Assembly (NCBI GenBank): GCA_954871525.1
Contig: OX940872.1
Coordinates: 28,537,993 to 28,601,992, forward strand
Source: Parietaria judaica
Taxonomy: Eukaryota > Streptophyta > Magnoliopsida > Rosales > Urticaceae
Direction of reading: 5' to 3'
DNA: 64,000 bases
Below the pieces are notes generated by a model that did no database searches, was not told the DNA's origin, and saw only the letters and a list, made by a program, of their open reading frames with translations. Both the position numbers and the translations under genes were made by a program. This document shows positions 11,501-26,500 of the stretch, piece after piece (the first letter of the stretch is position 1; each line of letters starts with the position of its first letter).

Positions 11501-14500
11501 CGCAAAAATCGGGCAATCGAGATAAATATTATAGCCTTCGGAAGTCACTACCTAGCCTAAGAGAGTCCACAAAAACTAAAACTCATTGTTTTGATTAAAA
11601 TAATTTCAATATCTGTTAGAACAAGATTTTTAATGATTATATATCATATCGAGGTTTGAATTTTTATATAGAGCACTAAAAGCAAACACTCGAGGAAAAT
11701 GGTATAGTGCTCGTGAAATAAAGGCCTTTACACTAAATATGATGAAAAACCTGAAAATCTATTTTTAATGTAAAATGATTTCAATAGCTATGAAAAAAGG
11801 ATTTGATGCATAGTCATGCGGTTGGATTTGGTACGTAAAGCACAAAAATCAAAAACTCGATGAAAATGTTATAGCATTCGTAGTCGAGAACTAGCCCGAA
11901 GAAAGGTGAAAAAGACTAAAATTTATAATTTATCGTAAAGTAATTTTAATGGTTAAACTAATTGTTATTAGTTCTTATTTTTTGTGTCGAGGTTTAGTTT
12001 TGTATTTATGTAGGGCGCTAAATCGAACACTCGAGGCAAATAATATATTCTTTCTCATGTCAACATATTTTGCTGAAAAATGACGATGAACCAAAAATGC
12101 ATTTTTTTGTATAAACTTATTTGAACGGCAGTAAACAAGGATGATCAATTGGTAGAGTCACGCGGTCTAATTTCATTAAAGAGCGCAAAAATCGGACCGT
12201 CGAGACAAATATTATAGCCTTCGGAAGTCACTACCTAGCCTAAGAGAGTCCATAAAAACTAAAACTCATTGTTTTGATTAAAATAATTTCAATATCTGTT
12301 AGAACAAGACTTTTAATGACTATATATCATATCGAGGTTTGAATTTTTATATAGAGCACTAAAAGCAAACACTCGAAGAAAATGGTATAGTGCTCGTAAA
12401 ATAAAGGCCTTTATCCTAAATATGATGACAAACCTGAAAATCTACTTTTAATGTAAAATGATTTCAATAGCTATGAAAAAAGGATTTGATACGTAGTCAC
12501 GCGGTTGGATTTGGTACGTAGAGCGCAAAAATCAAACACTCGATGCAAAGGTTATAGCATTCGTAGTCGAAAACTAGCCCAAAGAAAGGCGAAAAAGACT
12601 AAAATTTATAATTTATCGTAAAGTAATTTTAATGGTTAAACTAAATGTTATTAGTTCTTATTTGTCATGTCGAGGTTTAGTTTTTTATGTATGTAGGGCG
12701 CTAAATCGAACACTCGAGGTAAATAATATATTCTTTCTCATGTCAAAATATTTTGCTGAAAAATGACGATGAACCAAAAATGCATTTTTTATATAAATTG
12801 ATTTGAACGGCAATAAAGAAGGATTATCAATTGGTAGAGTTACGCGGTCTAATTTCATTAAAGAGGGCAAAAATCGGACCGTCGAGACAAATATTATAGC
12901 CTTCGGAAGTCACTACCTAGCCTAAGAGAGTCCACAAAAACTAAAACTCATTGTTTTGATTAAAATAATTTCAATATCTAATAGAACAAGACTTTTAATG
13001 ATTATATATCATATCGAGGTTTGAATTTTTATATAGAGCACTAAAAGCAAACACTCGAGGAAAATGGTATTGTGCTTGTGAAATAAAGGCCTTTATCCTA
13101 AATATGATGACAAACCTGAAAATCTATTTTTAATGTAAAAGGATTTCAATAGCTATGAAAAAAGGATTTGATGCATAGTTATGCGGTTGGATTTGGTACG
13201 TAGAGCGAAAAAATAAAACACTCGATGCAAAGGTTATAGCATTCGTAGTCGAGAACTAGCCCAAAGAAAGGCGAAAAAGACTAAAATTTATAATTTATCG
13301 TAAAGTAATTTTAATGGTAAAACTAATTGTTATTAGTTCTTATTTTTCGTGTCGAGGTTTAGTTTTGTATTTATGTAGGGTGCTAAATCGAACACTCGAG
13401 GCAAATAATATATTCTTTCTCATGTCAACATATTTTGCTGAAAAATGACGATGAACCAAAAATGCATTTTTTTTATAAACTGATTTGAACGGCAATAAAG
13501 AAGGATTATCAATTGGTAGAGTCACGCGATCTAATTTCATTGAAGAGCGCAAAAATCGGACTGTCGAGACAAAGATTATAGCCTTCGGAAGTCACTACCT
13601 AGCCTAAGAGAGTCCACAAAAACTAAAACTCATTGTTTTGATTAAAATAATTTCAATATCTGTTAGAACACGATTTTTAATGATTATATGTCATATCGAG
13701 GTTTGAATTTTAATGTAAAAGGATTTCAATAGCTATGAAAAAAGGATTTGATGCGTAGTCACACGGTTGGATTTGGTACGTAGAGCACAAAAATCAAACA
13801 CTCGATGCAAAGGTTATAGCATTCGTAGTCGAGAACTAACCCAAAGAAATGCGAAAAAGACTAAAATTTATAATTTATCGTAAAGTAATTTTAATGGTTA
13901 AACTAATTGTTATTAGTTCTTATTTTTTGTGTCGAGGTTTAGTTTTGTATGTATATAGGGAGCTAAATCGAACACTAGAGGCAAATAATATATTCTTTCT
14001 CATGTCAACATATTTTGCTGAAAAATGACGATGAACCAAAAATGCATTTTTTTGTATAAACTGATTTGAACGGCAATAAAGAAGGATTATCAATTGGTAG
14101 ATTCACGCGGTCTAATTTCATTAAAGAGGGCAAAAATCGGACCGTCGAGACAAATATTATAGCCTTCGGAAGTCACTACCTAGCCTAAGAGAGTCCACAA
14201 AAACTAAAACTCATTGTTTTGATTAAAATAATTTCAATATCTAATAGAACAAGACTTTTAATGATTATATATCATATCGAGGTTTGAATTTTTATATAGA
14301 GCACTAAAAGCAAACACTCGAGGAAAATGGTATTGTGCTTGTGAAATAAAGGCCTTTATCCTCAATATGATGACAAACCTGAAAATCTATTTTTAATGTA
14401 AAAGGATTTCAATAGCTATGAAAAAAGGATTCGATGCATAGTCAGGCGTATGGATTTGGTACGTAGAGCGCAAAAATCAAACACTCGATGCAAAGGTTAT

Positions 14501-17500
14501 AGCATTCGTAGTCGAGAACTAGCCCAAAGAAAGGCGAAAAAGACTAAAATTTATAATTTATCGTAAAGTAATTTTAATGGTAAAACTAATTGTTATTAGT
14601 TCTTATTTTTCGTGTCGAGGTTTAGTTTTGTATGTATGTAGGGCGCTAAATCGAACACTCGAGGCAAATAATATATTCTTTCTCATGTGAACATATTTTG
14701 CTAAAAAATGACGATGAACCAAAAATGCATTTTTTTGTATAAACTGATTTGAAGGGCAATAAAGAAGGATTATAAATTGGTAGAGTCACGCGGTCTAATT
14801 TCAAGGAAGAGCGCAAAAATCGGACCGTCGAGACAAATATTATAGCCTTCGGAAGTCACTACCTAGCCTAAGAGAGTCCACAAAAACTAAAACTCATTGT
14901 TTTGATTAAAATAATTTTAATATCTGTTAGTACAATATTTTTAATGATTATATATCATATTGAGGTTTGAATTTTTATATAGAGCACTAAAAGCAAACAC
15001 TCGAGGAAAATGGTATAGTGCTCGTGAAATAAAGGCCTTTACCCTAAATATAATTACAAACCTGAAAATCTATTTTTAATGTAAAAGGATTTCAATAGCT
15101 ATGAAAAAAGGATTTGATGCGTAGTCACGCGGTTGGATTTGGTACGTAGAGCACAGAAATCAAACACTCGATGCAAAGGTTATAGCATTCGTAGTCGAGA
15201 ACTAGCCCAAAGAAAGGCGAAAAAGACTAAAATTCATAATTTATCGTAAAGTAATTTTAATGATTAAACTAATTGTTATTAGTTATTATTTTTTGTGTCG
15301 ACGTTTAGTTTTGTATGTATGTAGGGCGCTAAATCGAACACTCGAGGCAATTAATATATTCTTTCTAATGTCAACATAATTTGCTGAAAAATGACGATGA
15401 ACCAAAAATGCATTTTTTTGTATAAACTGATTTGAACCGAAATAAAGAAGGACTATCAATTGGTAGAGTCACGCGGTATAATTTCATTGAAGAGCGCAAA
15501 AATCGGACTGTCGAGACAAATATTATAGCCTTCGGAAGTCACTACCTAGCCTAAGAGAGTCCACAAAAACTAAAACTTATTGTTTTGATTAAAATAATTT
15601 CAATATCTGTTAGAACAAGACTTTTAATGATTATATATCATATCGAGGTTTGAATTTTTTTATAGAGCACTAAAAGCAAACACTCGAGGAAAATGGTATA
15701 GTGCTTGTGAAATAAAGGCCTTTATCCTAAATATGATGACAAACCTGAAAATCTATTTTTAATGTAAAAGGATTTCAATAGCTATGAAAAAATGATTCGA
15801 TGCATAGTCAGGCGTATGGATTTGGTACGTAGAGCGCAAAAATCAAACACTCGATGCAAAGGTTATAGCATTCGTAGTCGAGAACTAGCCCAAAGAAAGG
15901 CCAAAAAGACTAAAATTTAAAATTTATCGTAAAGTAATTTTAATGTTTAAACTAATTGTTATTAGTTCTTATTTTTCGTGTTGAGGTTTAGTTTTGTATG
16001 TATGTAGGGCGCTAAATCGAACAATCGAGGAAAATAATATATTCTTTCTCATGTCAACATATTTTGCTGAAAAATGACGATGAACCAAAAATGCATATTT
16101 TTGTATAAACTGATTTGAATGGCAATAAAGAAGGACTATCAATTGGTAGAGTCACGCGGTCTAATTTCACTGAAGAGCGCAAAAATCGGATCGGTGAGAC
16201 AAATATTATAGCCTTCGGAAGTCACTAACTAGCCTAAGAGAGTCAACAAAAACTAAAACTCGTTGTTTTGATTACAATAATTTCAATATCTGTTAGAACA
16301 AGACTTTTAATGATTATATATAAAATCGAGGTTTGAATTTTTATATAGAGCAATAGAAGCAAACACTCGAGGAAAATGGTATAATGCTCGTGAAATAAAG
16401 GCATTTATCCTAAATATGATGACAAACCTGAAAATATATTTTTAATATAAAAGGATTTCAATAGCTTTGAAAAAAGGATTTGATGCATAGTCACGCGGTT
16501 GAATTTGGTACGTAGAGCGCAAAAATCAAACACTCGATGCAAAGGTTATAGCATTCGTAGTCGAGAACCAGCCCAAACAAAGGCTAAAAAGACTAAAATT
16601 TATAATTTATCGTAAAGTAATTTTAATGGTTAAACTAATTGTTATTAGTTCTTATTTTTCGTGTCGAGTTTTAGTTTTGTATGTATGTAGGGCGCTAAAT
16701 CGAACACTGGAGGAAAATAATATATTCTTTCTCATGTCAACATATTTTGCTGAAAAATGACGATGAACCAAAAATGCATTTTTTTTGTATAAACTTATTT
16801 GAGCCGCAATAAAGAAGGATTATCAATTGGTAGAGTCACGCGGTCTAATTTCATTGAAGAGCGCAAAAAATCGGACCGTCGAGACAAATATTATAGCCTT
16901 CGGAAGTCACTACCTAGCCTAAGAGAGACTACAAAAACTAAAACTCATTGTTTTAATTAAAATAATTTCAATATCTGTTAGAACAAGACTTTTAATGATT
17001 ATATATCATATCGAGGTTTGAATTTTTATATAGAGCACTAAAAGCAAACACTCGAGGAAAATGGTATAGTGCTCGTGAAATAAAAGCCTTTATCCTAAAT
17101 ATGATGACAAACCTGAAAATCTATTTTTAATGTAAAAGGATTTCAATAGCTATGAAAAAAGGATTAGATGCGTAGTCACGCGGTTGGATTTGGTACGTAG
17201 AGCGCAAAAATCAAACACTCGATGCAAAGGTTATAGCATTCGTAGTCGAGAACTAGCCCAAAGAAAGGCGAAAAACACTACAATTTAAAATTTATCGTAA
17301 AGTAATTTTAATGGTTAAACTAATTGTTATTAGTTCTTATTTTTCGTGTCTAGGTTTAGTTTTTTATGTATGTAGGGCGCTAAATCGAACACTCGAGGCA
17401 AATAATATATTCTTTCTCATGTCAACATATTTTTCTATAAAATGACGATGAAAGGCAATAAAGAAGGATTAGCAATTGGTAGAGTAACGCGGTCTAATTT

Positions 17501-20500
17501 CATTGAAGAGCGCAAAAATCGGACCGTCAAGACAAATATTATAGCCTTCGGAAGTCACTACCTAGCCTAAGAGAGACTACAAAAACTAAAACTCATTGTT
17601 TTGATTAAAATAATTTCAATATCTGTTAGAACAAGACTTTTAATGATTATATATCATATCGAGGTTTGAATTTTTATATAGAGCACTAAAAGCAAACACT
17701 CGAGGAAAATGGTATAGTGCTCGTGAAATAAAAGCCTTTATCCTAAATATGATGACAAACCTGAAAATCTATTTTTAATGTAAAAGGATTTCAATAGCTA
17801 TGAAAAAAGGATTTGATGCGTAGTCACGCGGTTGGATTTGTTACGTAGAGCGCAAAAATCAAACACTCGATAGAAATGTTATAGCATTCGTAGTCGAGAA
17901 CTAGCCCAAAGAAAGGCGAAAAAGACTAAAATTTATAATTTATCGTAAAGTAATTTTAATGGTTAAACTAATTGTTATTAGTTCTTATTTTTCGTGTCGA
18001 GGTTTAGTTTTTTATGTATGTAGGGCGCTAAATCGAACACTCGAGGCAAATAATATATTCTTTCTCATGTCAACATATTTTGCTGAAAAATGACGATGAA
18101 CCAAAAATGCCTTTTTTTTGTATAAACTGATTTGAACGGCAATAAAGAAGTATTATCAATTGGTAGAGTCACGCGGTCTAATTTCATTGAAGAGCGCAAA
18201 AATCGGACTGTCGAGACAAATATTATAGCCTTCGGAAGTCACTACCTATCCTAAGAGAGACCACAAAAACTAAAACTCATTGTTTTGATTAAAATAATTT
18301 CAATATCTGTTAGAACAAGACTTTTAATGATTATATATCATATCGAGGTTTGAATTTTTATATAGAGCACTAAAAGCAAACACTCGAGGAAAATGGTATA
18401 GTGCTCGTGAAATAAAGGCCTTTATCCTAAATATGATGACAAACCTGAAAATCTATTTTTAAAGTAAAAGAATTTCAATAGCTATGAAAAAAGGATTTGA
18501 TGCGTAGTCACGCGGTTGGATTTGGTACGTAGAGCGCAAAAATCAAACATTCGATGCAAAGGTTATAGCATTCGTAGTCGAGAACTAGCCCAAAGAAAGG
18601 CGAAAAAGACTAAAATTTATAATTTATCGTAAAGTAATTTTAATGGTTAAACTAATTGTTATTAGTTCTTATTTTTCGTGTCGAGGTTTAGTTTTTTATG
18701 TATGTAGGGAGCTAAATCGAACACTCGAGGCAAATAATATATTCTTTCTCATGTCAACATATTTTGCTGAAAAATGACGATGAACCAAAAATGCATTTTT
18801 TTGTATAAACTGATTTGAACGGCAATAAAGAAGGATTATCAATTGGTAGAGTCACGCGGTCTAATTTTATTGAAGAGCGCAAAAATCAGACCGTCGAGAC
18901 AAATATTATAGCCTTCGGAAGTCACTACCTAGCCTAAGAGAGTCCACAAAAACTAAAACTAATTGTTTTGATTAAAATAATTTCAATATCTGTTAGAACA
19001 AGACTTTTAATGATTATATATCATATCGAGGTTTGAATTTTTATATAGAGCAATAAAAGCAAACACTCGAGGAAAATGGTATAGTGCTCGTGAAATAAAG
19101 GCCTTTATCCTAAATATGATGACAAACCTGAAAATCTATTTTTAATGTAAAAGGATTTCAATAGCTATGAAAAAAAGATTTGATGCGTAGTCACGCGGTT
19201 GGATTTGGTACGTAGAGCGCAAAAATCAAACACTCGATGCAACGGTTATAGCATTCGTAGTCGAGAACTAGCCCAAAGAAAGGCGAAAAAGACTAAAATT
19301 TATAATTTATCGTAAAGTAATTTTAATGGTTTAACTAATTGTTATTAGTTCTTATTTTTCGTGTCGAGGTTAAGTTTTGTATGTATGTAGGGCGCTAAAT
19401 CGAACACTCGAGGCAAATAATATATTCTTTTTCATGTCAACATATTTTGCTGAAAAATGACGATGAACAAAAAATGCATTTTTTTGTATAAACTGATTTT
19501 AACGGCAATAAAGAAGGATTATCATTTGGTAGAGTCATGCGGTCTAATTTAATTGAAGAGCGCAAAAATCGGACCGTCGAGACAAATATTATAGCCTTCG
19601 GAAGTCACTACCTAGCCTAAGAGAGTCCATAAAAACTAAAACTCATTGTTTTGATTAAAATAATTTCAATATCTGTTAGAACAAGACTTTTAATGATTAT
19701 ATATCATATCGAGGTTGGAATTTTTATATAGAGCACTAAAAGCAAAAACTCGAGGAAAATGGTATAGTGCTCGTGAAATAAAGCCTTTATCCTAAATATG
19801 ATGACAAACCTGAAAATCTATTTTTAATGTAAAACGATTTCAATAGCAATTGAAAAATAGGATTTTATGCGTAGTCACGCGGTTGGATTTGGTACGTAGA
19901 GCGCAAAAATCAAACACTCGATGCAAAGGTTATAGCATTCGTAGTCGAGAACTAGCCCAAAGAAAGGCGAAAAATACTAAAATTTATAATTTATCGTAAA
20001 GTAACTTTAATGGTTAAACTAATTGTTAGTAGTTCCTATTTTTCGTTTCGAAGTTTAGTTTTGTATGTATGTAGGGCGCTAAATCGAACACTCGAGGCAA
20101 ATAATATATTCTTTCTCATGTCAACATATTTTGCTAAAAAATGACGATGAGCCAAAAATGCATTTTTTGTATAAACTTTATTGAACGGCAATTAAGAAGG
20201 ATTATCAATTGGTAGAGTAACGCGGTCTAATTTCATTGAAGAGCGCAAAAATCGGACCGTCGAGACAAATATTATAGCCTTCGGAAGTCACTACCTAGCC
20301 TAAGAGAGATCACAAAAACTAAAACTCATTGTTTTGATTAAAATAATTTCAATACCTGTTAGAACAAGACTTTTAATGATTATATATCATATCGAGGTTT
20401 GAATTTTTATATAGAGCACTAAAAGCAAACACTCGAGGAAAATGGTATAGTGCTCGTGAAATAAAGGCCTTTATCCTAAATATGATGACAAACCTGAAAA

Positions 20501-23500
20501 TCTATTTTTAAAGTAAAAGAATTTCAATAGCTATGAAATAAGGATTTGATGCGTAGTCACGCGGTTGGATTTGGTACGTAGAGCGCAAAAATCAAACACT
20601 CGATGCAAACGTTATAGCATTCGTAGTCGAGAACTAGCCCAAAGAAAGGCGAAAAAGACTAAAATTTATAATTTATCGTAAAGTAATTTTAATGGTTAAA
20701 CTAATTGTTATTAGTTATTATTTTTTGTGTCGAGGTTTAGTTTTGTATGTATGTAGGGCGCTAAATCGAACACTCGAGGAAAATAATATATTCTTTCTCA
20801 TGTCAACATATTTTGCTGAAAAATGACGATGAACCAAAAATGCATTTTTTTGTATAAACTGATTTGAACGGCAATAAAGTAGGATTATCAATTGGTAGAG
20901 TCAGGCAGTCTAATTTCATTGAAGAGCGCTAAAATCAGACCGTCGAGACAAATATTATAGCCTTCGGAAGTCACTACCTAGCCTAAGAGAGTCCACAAAA
21001 ACTAAAACTCATTGTTTTGATTAAAATAATTTCAATATCTGTTAGAACAAGACTTTTAATGATTATATATCATATCGAGGTTTGAATTTTTATATAGAGC
21101 ACTAAAAGCAAACACTCAAGGAAAATGGTATAGTTCTCGTGAAATAAAGGCCTTTATCCTAAATATGATGACAAACCTGAAAATCTATTTTTAATGTAAA
21201 AGGATTTCAATAGCTATGAAAAAAGGATTTGATGCGTAGTCACGCGGTTGGATTTTGTACGTAGAGCGCAAAAATCAAACACTCGATGCAACGGTTATAG
21301 CATTCGTAGTCGAGAACTAGCCCAAAGAAAGGCGAAAAAGACTAAAATTTATAATTTATCGTAAAGTAACTTTAATGGTTAAACTAATTGTTATTAGTTC
21401 TTATTTTTCGTGTCGAGGTTTAGTTTTGTATGTATGTAGGGCGCTAAATCGAACACTCGAGGCAAATAATATATTCTTTCTCATGTCAACATATTTTGCT
21501 GAAAAATGACGATGAACCAAAAATGCATTTTTTTGTATAAACTTGATTGAACGGCAATAAAGAAGGATTATCAATTGGTAGAATCACCTGTCTAATTTCA
21601 TTGAAGAGCACAAAAATCGGACCGTCGAGACAAATATTATAGCCTTCGGAAGTCACTACCTAGCCTAAGAGAGTCCACAAAAACTAAAACTCATTGTTTT
21701 GATTAAAATAATTTCAATATATGTTAGATCAAGACTTTTAATGCTTATATATCATATCAAGGTTTGAATTTTTATATAGAGTACTAAAAGCAAACACTCG
21801 AGGAAAATGGTATAGTGCTCGTGAAATAAAAGACTTTATCCTAAATATGATGACAAACCTGAAAATCTAATTTTAATGTAAAAGGATTTCAATAGCTATG
21901 AAAAAAGGATTTGATGCGTAGTCACGCTGTTGGATTTTGTACGTAGAGCGCAAAAATCAAACACTCGATGCAAAGGTTACAACATTCGTAGTCGAGAACT
22001 AGCCCAAAGAAAGACGAAAAATACTAAAATTTATAATTTATCGTAAAGTAACTTTAATGGTTAAACTAATTGTTATTAGTTCTTATTTTTCGTGTCGAGG
22101 TTTAGTTTTGTATGTATGTAGGGCGCTAAATCGAACACTCGAGGCAAATAATATATTCTTTCTCATGTCAACATATTTTGCTGAAAAATGACGATGAACC
22201 AAAAATGCATTTTTTTGTATAAACTTGATTGAACGGCAATAAAGAAGGATTATCAATTGGTAGAGTCACCTGTCTAATTTCATTGAAGAGCACAAAAATC
22301 GGACCGTCGAGACAAATATTATAGCCTTCGGAAGTCACTACCTAGCCTAAGAGAGTCCACAAAAACTAAAACTCATTGTTTTGATTAAAATAATTTCAAT
22401 ATATGTTAGATCAAGACTTTTAATGCTTATATATCATATCAAGGTTTGAATTTTTATATAGAGTACTAAAAGCAAACACTCGAGGAAAATGGTATAGTGC
22501 TCGTGAAATAAAAGACTTTATCCTAAATATGATGACAAACCTGAAAATCTAATTTTAATGTAAAAGGATTTCAATAGCTATGAAAAAAGGATTTGATGCG
22601 TAGTCACGCTGTTGGATTTTGTACGTAGAGCGCAAAAATCAAACACTCGATGCAAAGGTTACAACATTCGTAGTCGAGAACTAGCCCAAAGAAAGACGAA
22701 AAATACAAAAATTTATAATTTATCGTAAAGTAACTTTAATGGTTAAACTAATTGTTATTAGTTCTTATTTTTCGTGTCGAGGTTTAGTTTTGTATGTATG
22801 TAGGGCGCTAAATCGAACACTCGAGGCAAATAATATATTCTTTCTCATGTCAACATGTTTTGCTGAAAAATGACGATGAACCAAAAATGCATTTTTTTGT
22901 ATAACCTGATTTGAACGGCAATAAAGAAGGACTATCATTTGGTAGAGTCACGCGGTCTAATTTCATTGAAAAGTGCAAAAATCGGACCGTCGAGACAAAT
23001 ATTATAGCCTTCGGAAGTCACTACCTAGCCTAAGAGAGTCCACAAAAACTAAAACTCATTGTTTTGATTAAAATAATTTCAATATCTGTTAGAACAAGAC
23101 TTTTAAATATTATATATCATATCGAGATTTGAATTTTTATATAGACCACTAAAAGCAATCACTCGAGGAAAATGGTATAGTGCTCGTGAAATAAAGGCCT
23201 TTATCCTAAATATGATGACAAACCTTAAAATCTATTTTTAATGTAAAAGGATTTCAATAGCTATGAAAAAAAGGATTTGATGCGTAGTCACGGGGTTGGA
23301 TTTGTTACGTAGAGCGCAAAAATCAAACACTCGATGGAAAGGTTACAACATTCGTAGTCCAGAACTAGCCCAAAGAAAGGCGAAAAAGACTAAAATTTAT
23401 AATTTATCGTAAAGTAATTTTAATGGTTAAACTAATTGTTATTAGTTCTTATTTTTCGTGTCAAGGTTTAGTTTTGTATGTATGTAGGGCGCTAAATCGA

Positions 23501-26500
23501 ACACTCGAGGCAAATAATATATTCTTTCTCATGTCAACATATTTTGCTGAAAAATGACGATGAACCAAAAATGCATTTTTTTGTATAAACTGATTTGAAC
23601 GGCAATAAAGAAGGATTATCAATTGGTAGAATCACGCGGTCTAATTTCATTGAAGAGCGCAAAAATCAGATCGTCGAGACAAATATTATAGCCTTCGAAA
23701 GTCACTACCTAGCCTAAGAGAGTCCACAAAAACTAAAACTCATTGTTTTGATTAAAATAATTTCAATATCTGTTAGAACAAGACTTTTAATGATTATATA
23801 TCATATCAAGGTTTGAATTTTTATATAGAGCAATAAAAGCAAACACTCGAGGAAAATGGTATAGTGCTCGTGAAATAAAGGCCTTATCCTAAATATGATG
23901 ACAAACCTGAAAATCTATTTTTTAATGTAAAAGGATTTCAATAGCTATGAAAAAAGGATTTGAAGCGTAGTCACGCGGTTGGATTTGGTACGTAGAGTGC
24001 AAAAATCAAACACTCGATGCAACGGTTATAGCATTCGTTGTCGAGAACTAGCCCAAAGAAAGGCGAAAAAGACTAAAATTTATAATTTATCGTAAAGTAA
24101 TTTTAATGGTTAAACTAATTGTTATTAGTTCTTATTTTTCGTGTCGAGGTTTAGTTTTGTATGTATGTAGGGCGCTAAATCGAACACTCGAGGCAAATAA
24201 TATATTCTTTCTCATGTCAACATATTTTGCTGAAAAATGACGATGAACAAAAAACGCATTTTTTTGTATAAACTGATTTGAACGGCAATAAAGAAGGATT
24301 ATCATTTGGTAGAGTCACGCGATCTAATTTCATTGAAGAGCGCAAAAATCGGACCGTCGAGACAAATATTATAGCCTTCGGAAGTCACTACCTAGCCTAA
24401 GAGAGTCCACAAAAACTAAAACTCATTGTTTTGATTAAAATAATTTCAATATCTGTTAGAACAAGACTTTCAATGATTATATATCATATCGAGGTTGGAA
24501 TTTTTATATAGAGCACTAAAAGCAAACACTCGAGGAAAATGGTATAGTGCTCGTGAAATAAAGGCCTTTATCCTAAATATGATGACAAACCTGAAAATCT
24601 ATTTTTAATGTATAACGATTTCAATAGCTATGATAAAAAGGATTTGATGCGTAGTCACGCGGTTGGATTTGTTACGTAGAGCGCAAAAATCAAACACTCG
24701 ATGGAAAGGTTACAGCATTCGTAGTCGAGAACTAGCCCAAAGAAAGGCGAAAAAGACTAAAATTTATAATTTATCGTAAAGTAACTTTAATGGTTAAACT
24801 AATTGTTATTAGTTCTTATTTTTCTTGTCAAGGTTTAGTTTTGTATGTATGTAGGGCGCTAAATCGAACACTCGAGGCAAATAATATATTCTTTCTCATG
24901 TAAACATATTTTGCTGAAAAATGACGATGAACCAAAAATGCATTTTTTTTGTATAAACTGATTTGAACGGCAATAAAGAAGGATTATCAATTGGTAGAGT
25001 CACGCGGTCTAATTTCATTGAAGAGCGCAAAAATCAGATCTCCGAGACAAATATTATAGCCTTCGGAAGTCACTACCTAGCCTAAGAGAGTCCACAAAAA
25101 CTAAAACTCATTGTTTTGATTAAAATAATTTCAATATCTGTTAGAACAAGACTTTTAATGATTATATATCATATCGAGGTTTGAATTTTTATATAGAGCA
25201 CTAAAAGCAAACACTCGAGGAAAATGGTATACTGCTCGTGAAATAAAGGCCTTTACACTAAATATGATGACAAACCTGAAAATCTATTTTTAATGTAAAA
25301 GGATTTCAATAGCTATGAAAAAAGGATTTGATGCGTTGTCACGCGGTTGGATTATGTACGTAGAGCGCAAAAATCAAACACTCGATGCAACGGTTATAGC
25401 ATTCGTAGTCGAGAACTAGCCCAAAGAAAGGCGAAAAATACTAAAATTTATAATTTATCGTAAAGTAACTTTAATGGTTAAAATAATTGTTATTAGTTCT
25501 TATTTTTCGTGTCGAGGTTTAGTTTTGTATGTATTTAGGGCGCTAAATCAAACACCCGAGGTAAATAATATATTCTTTCTCATGTCAACATATTTTGCTG
25601 AAAAATGACGATGAACAAAAAACGCATTTTTTTGTATAAACTGATTTGAACGGCAATAAAGAAGGATTATCATTTGGTAGAGTCACGCGGTCTAATTTCA
25701 TTGAAGAGCGCAAAAATCGGACCGTCGAGACAAATATTATAGCCTTCGGAAGTCACTACCTAGCCTAAGAGAGTCCACAAAAACTAAAACTCATTGTTTT
25801 GATTAAAATAATTTCAATATCTATTAGAACAAGACTTTTAAATATTATATATCATATCCAGATTTGAATTTTTATATAGAGCACTAAAAGCAATCACTCG
25901 AGGAAAATGGTATAGTGCTCGTGAAATAAAGGCCTTTATCCTAAATATGATGACAAACCTTAAAATCTATTTTTAATGTAAAAGGATTTCAATAGCTATG
26001 AAAAAAAGGATTTGATGCGTAGTCACGCGGTTGGATTTGTTACGTAGAGCGCAAACATCAAACACTCGTTGGAAAGGTTACAGCATTCGTAGTCCAGAAC
26101 TAGCCCAAAGAAAGGCGAAAAAGACTAAAATTTATAATTTATCGTAAAGTAATTTTAATGGTTAAACTAATTGTTATTAGTTCTTATTTTTCGTGTCAAG
26201 GTTTAGTTTTGTATGTATGTAGGGCGCTAAATCGAACACTCGAGGCAAATAATATATTCTTTCTCATGTCAACATATTTTGCTGAAAAATGACGATGAAC
26301 CAAAAATGCATTTTTTGTATAAACTGAATTGGACGGCAATAAAGAAGGATTATCAATTGGTAGAGTCACGCGGTCTAATTTCATTGAAGAGCGCAAAAAT
26401 CATATCGTCGAGACAAATATTATAGCCTTCGGAAGTCACTACCTAGCCTAAGAGAGTCCACAAAAACTAAAACTCATTGTTTTGATTAAAATAATTTCAA

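Noticed and set aside
12685..13552. Repeated 60-70-residue minus-strand frames in satellite 1 (also at 26196 and 27550) as a small gene family
   Set aside because: They are the same position of the repeat unit, appear only where no stop has arisen, and have no promoter, codon bias or domain.
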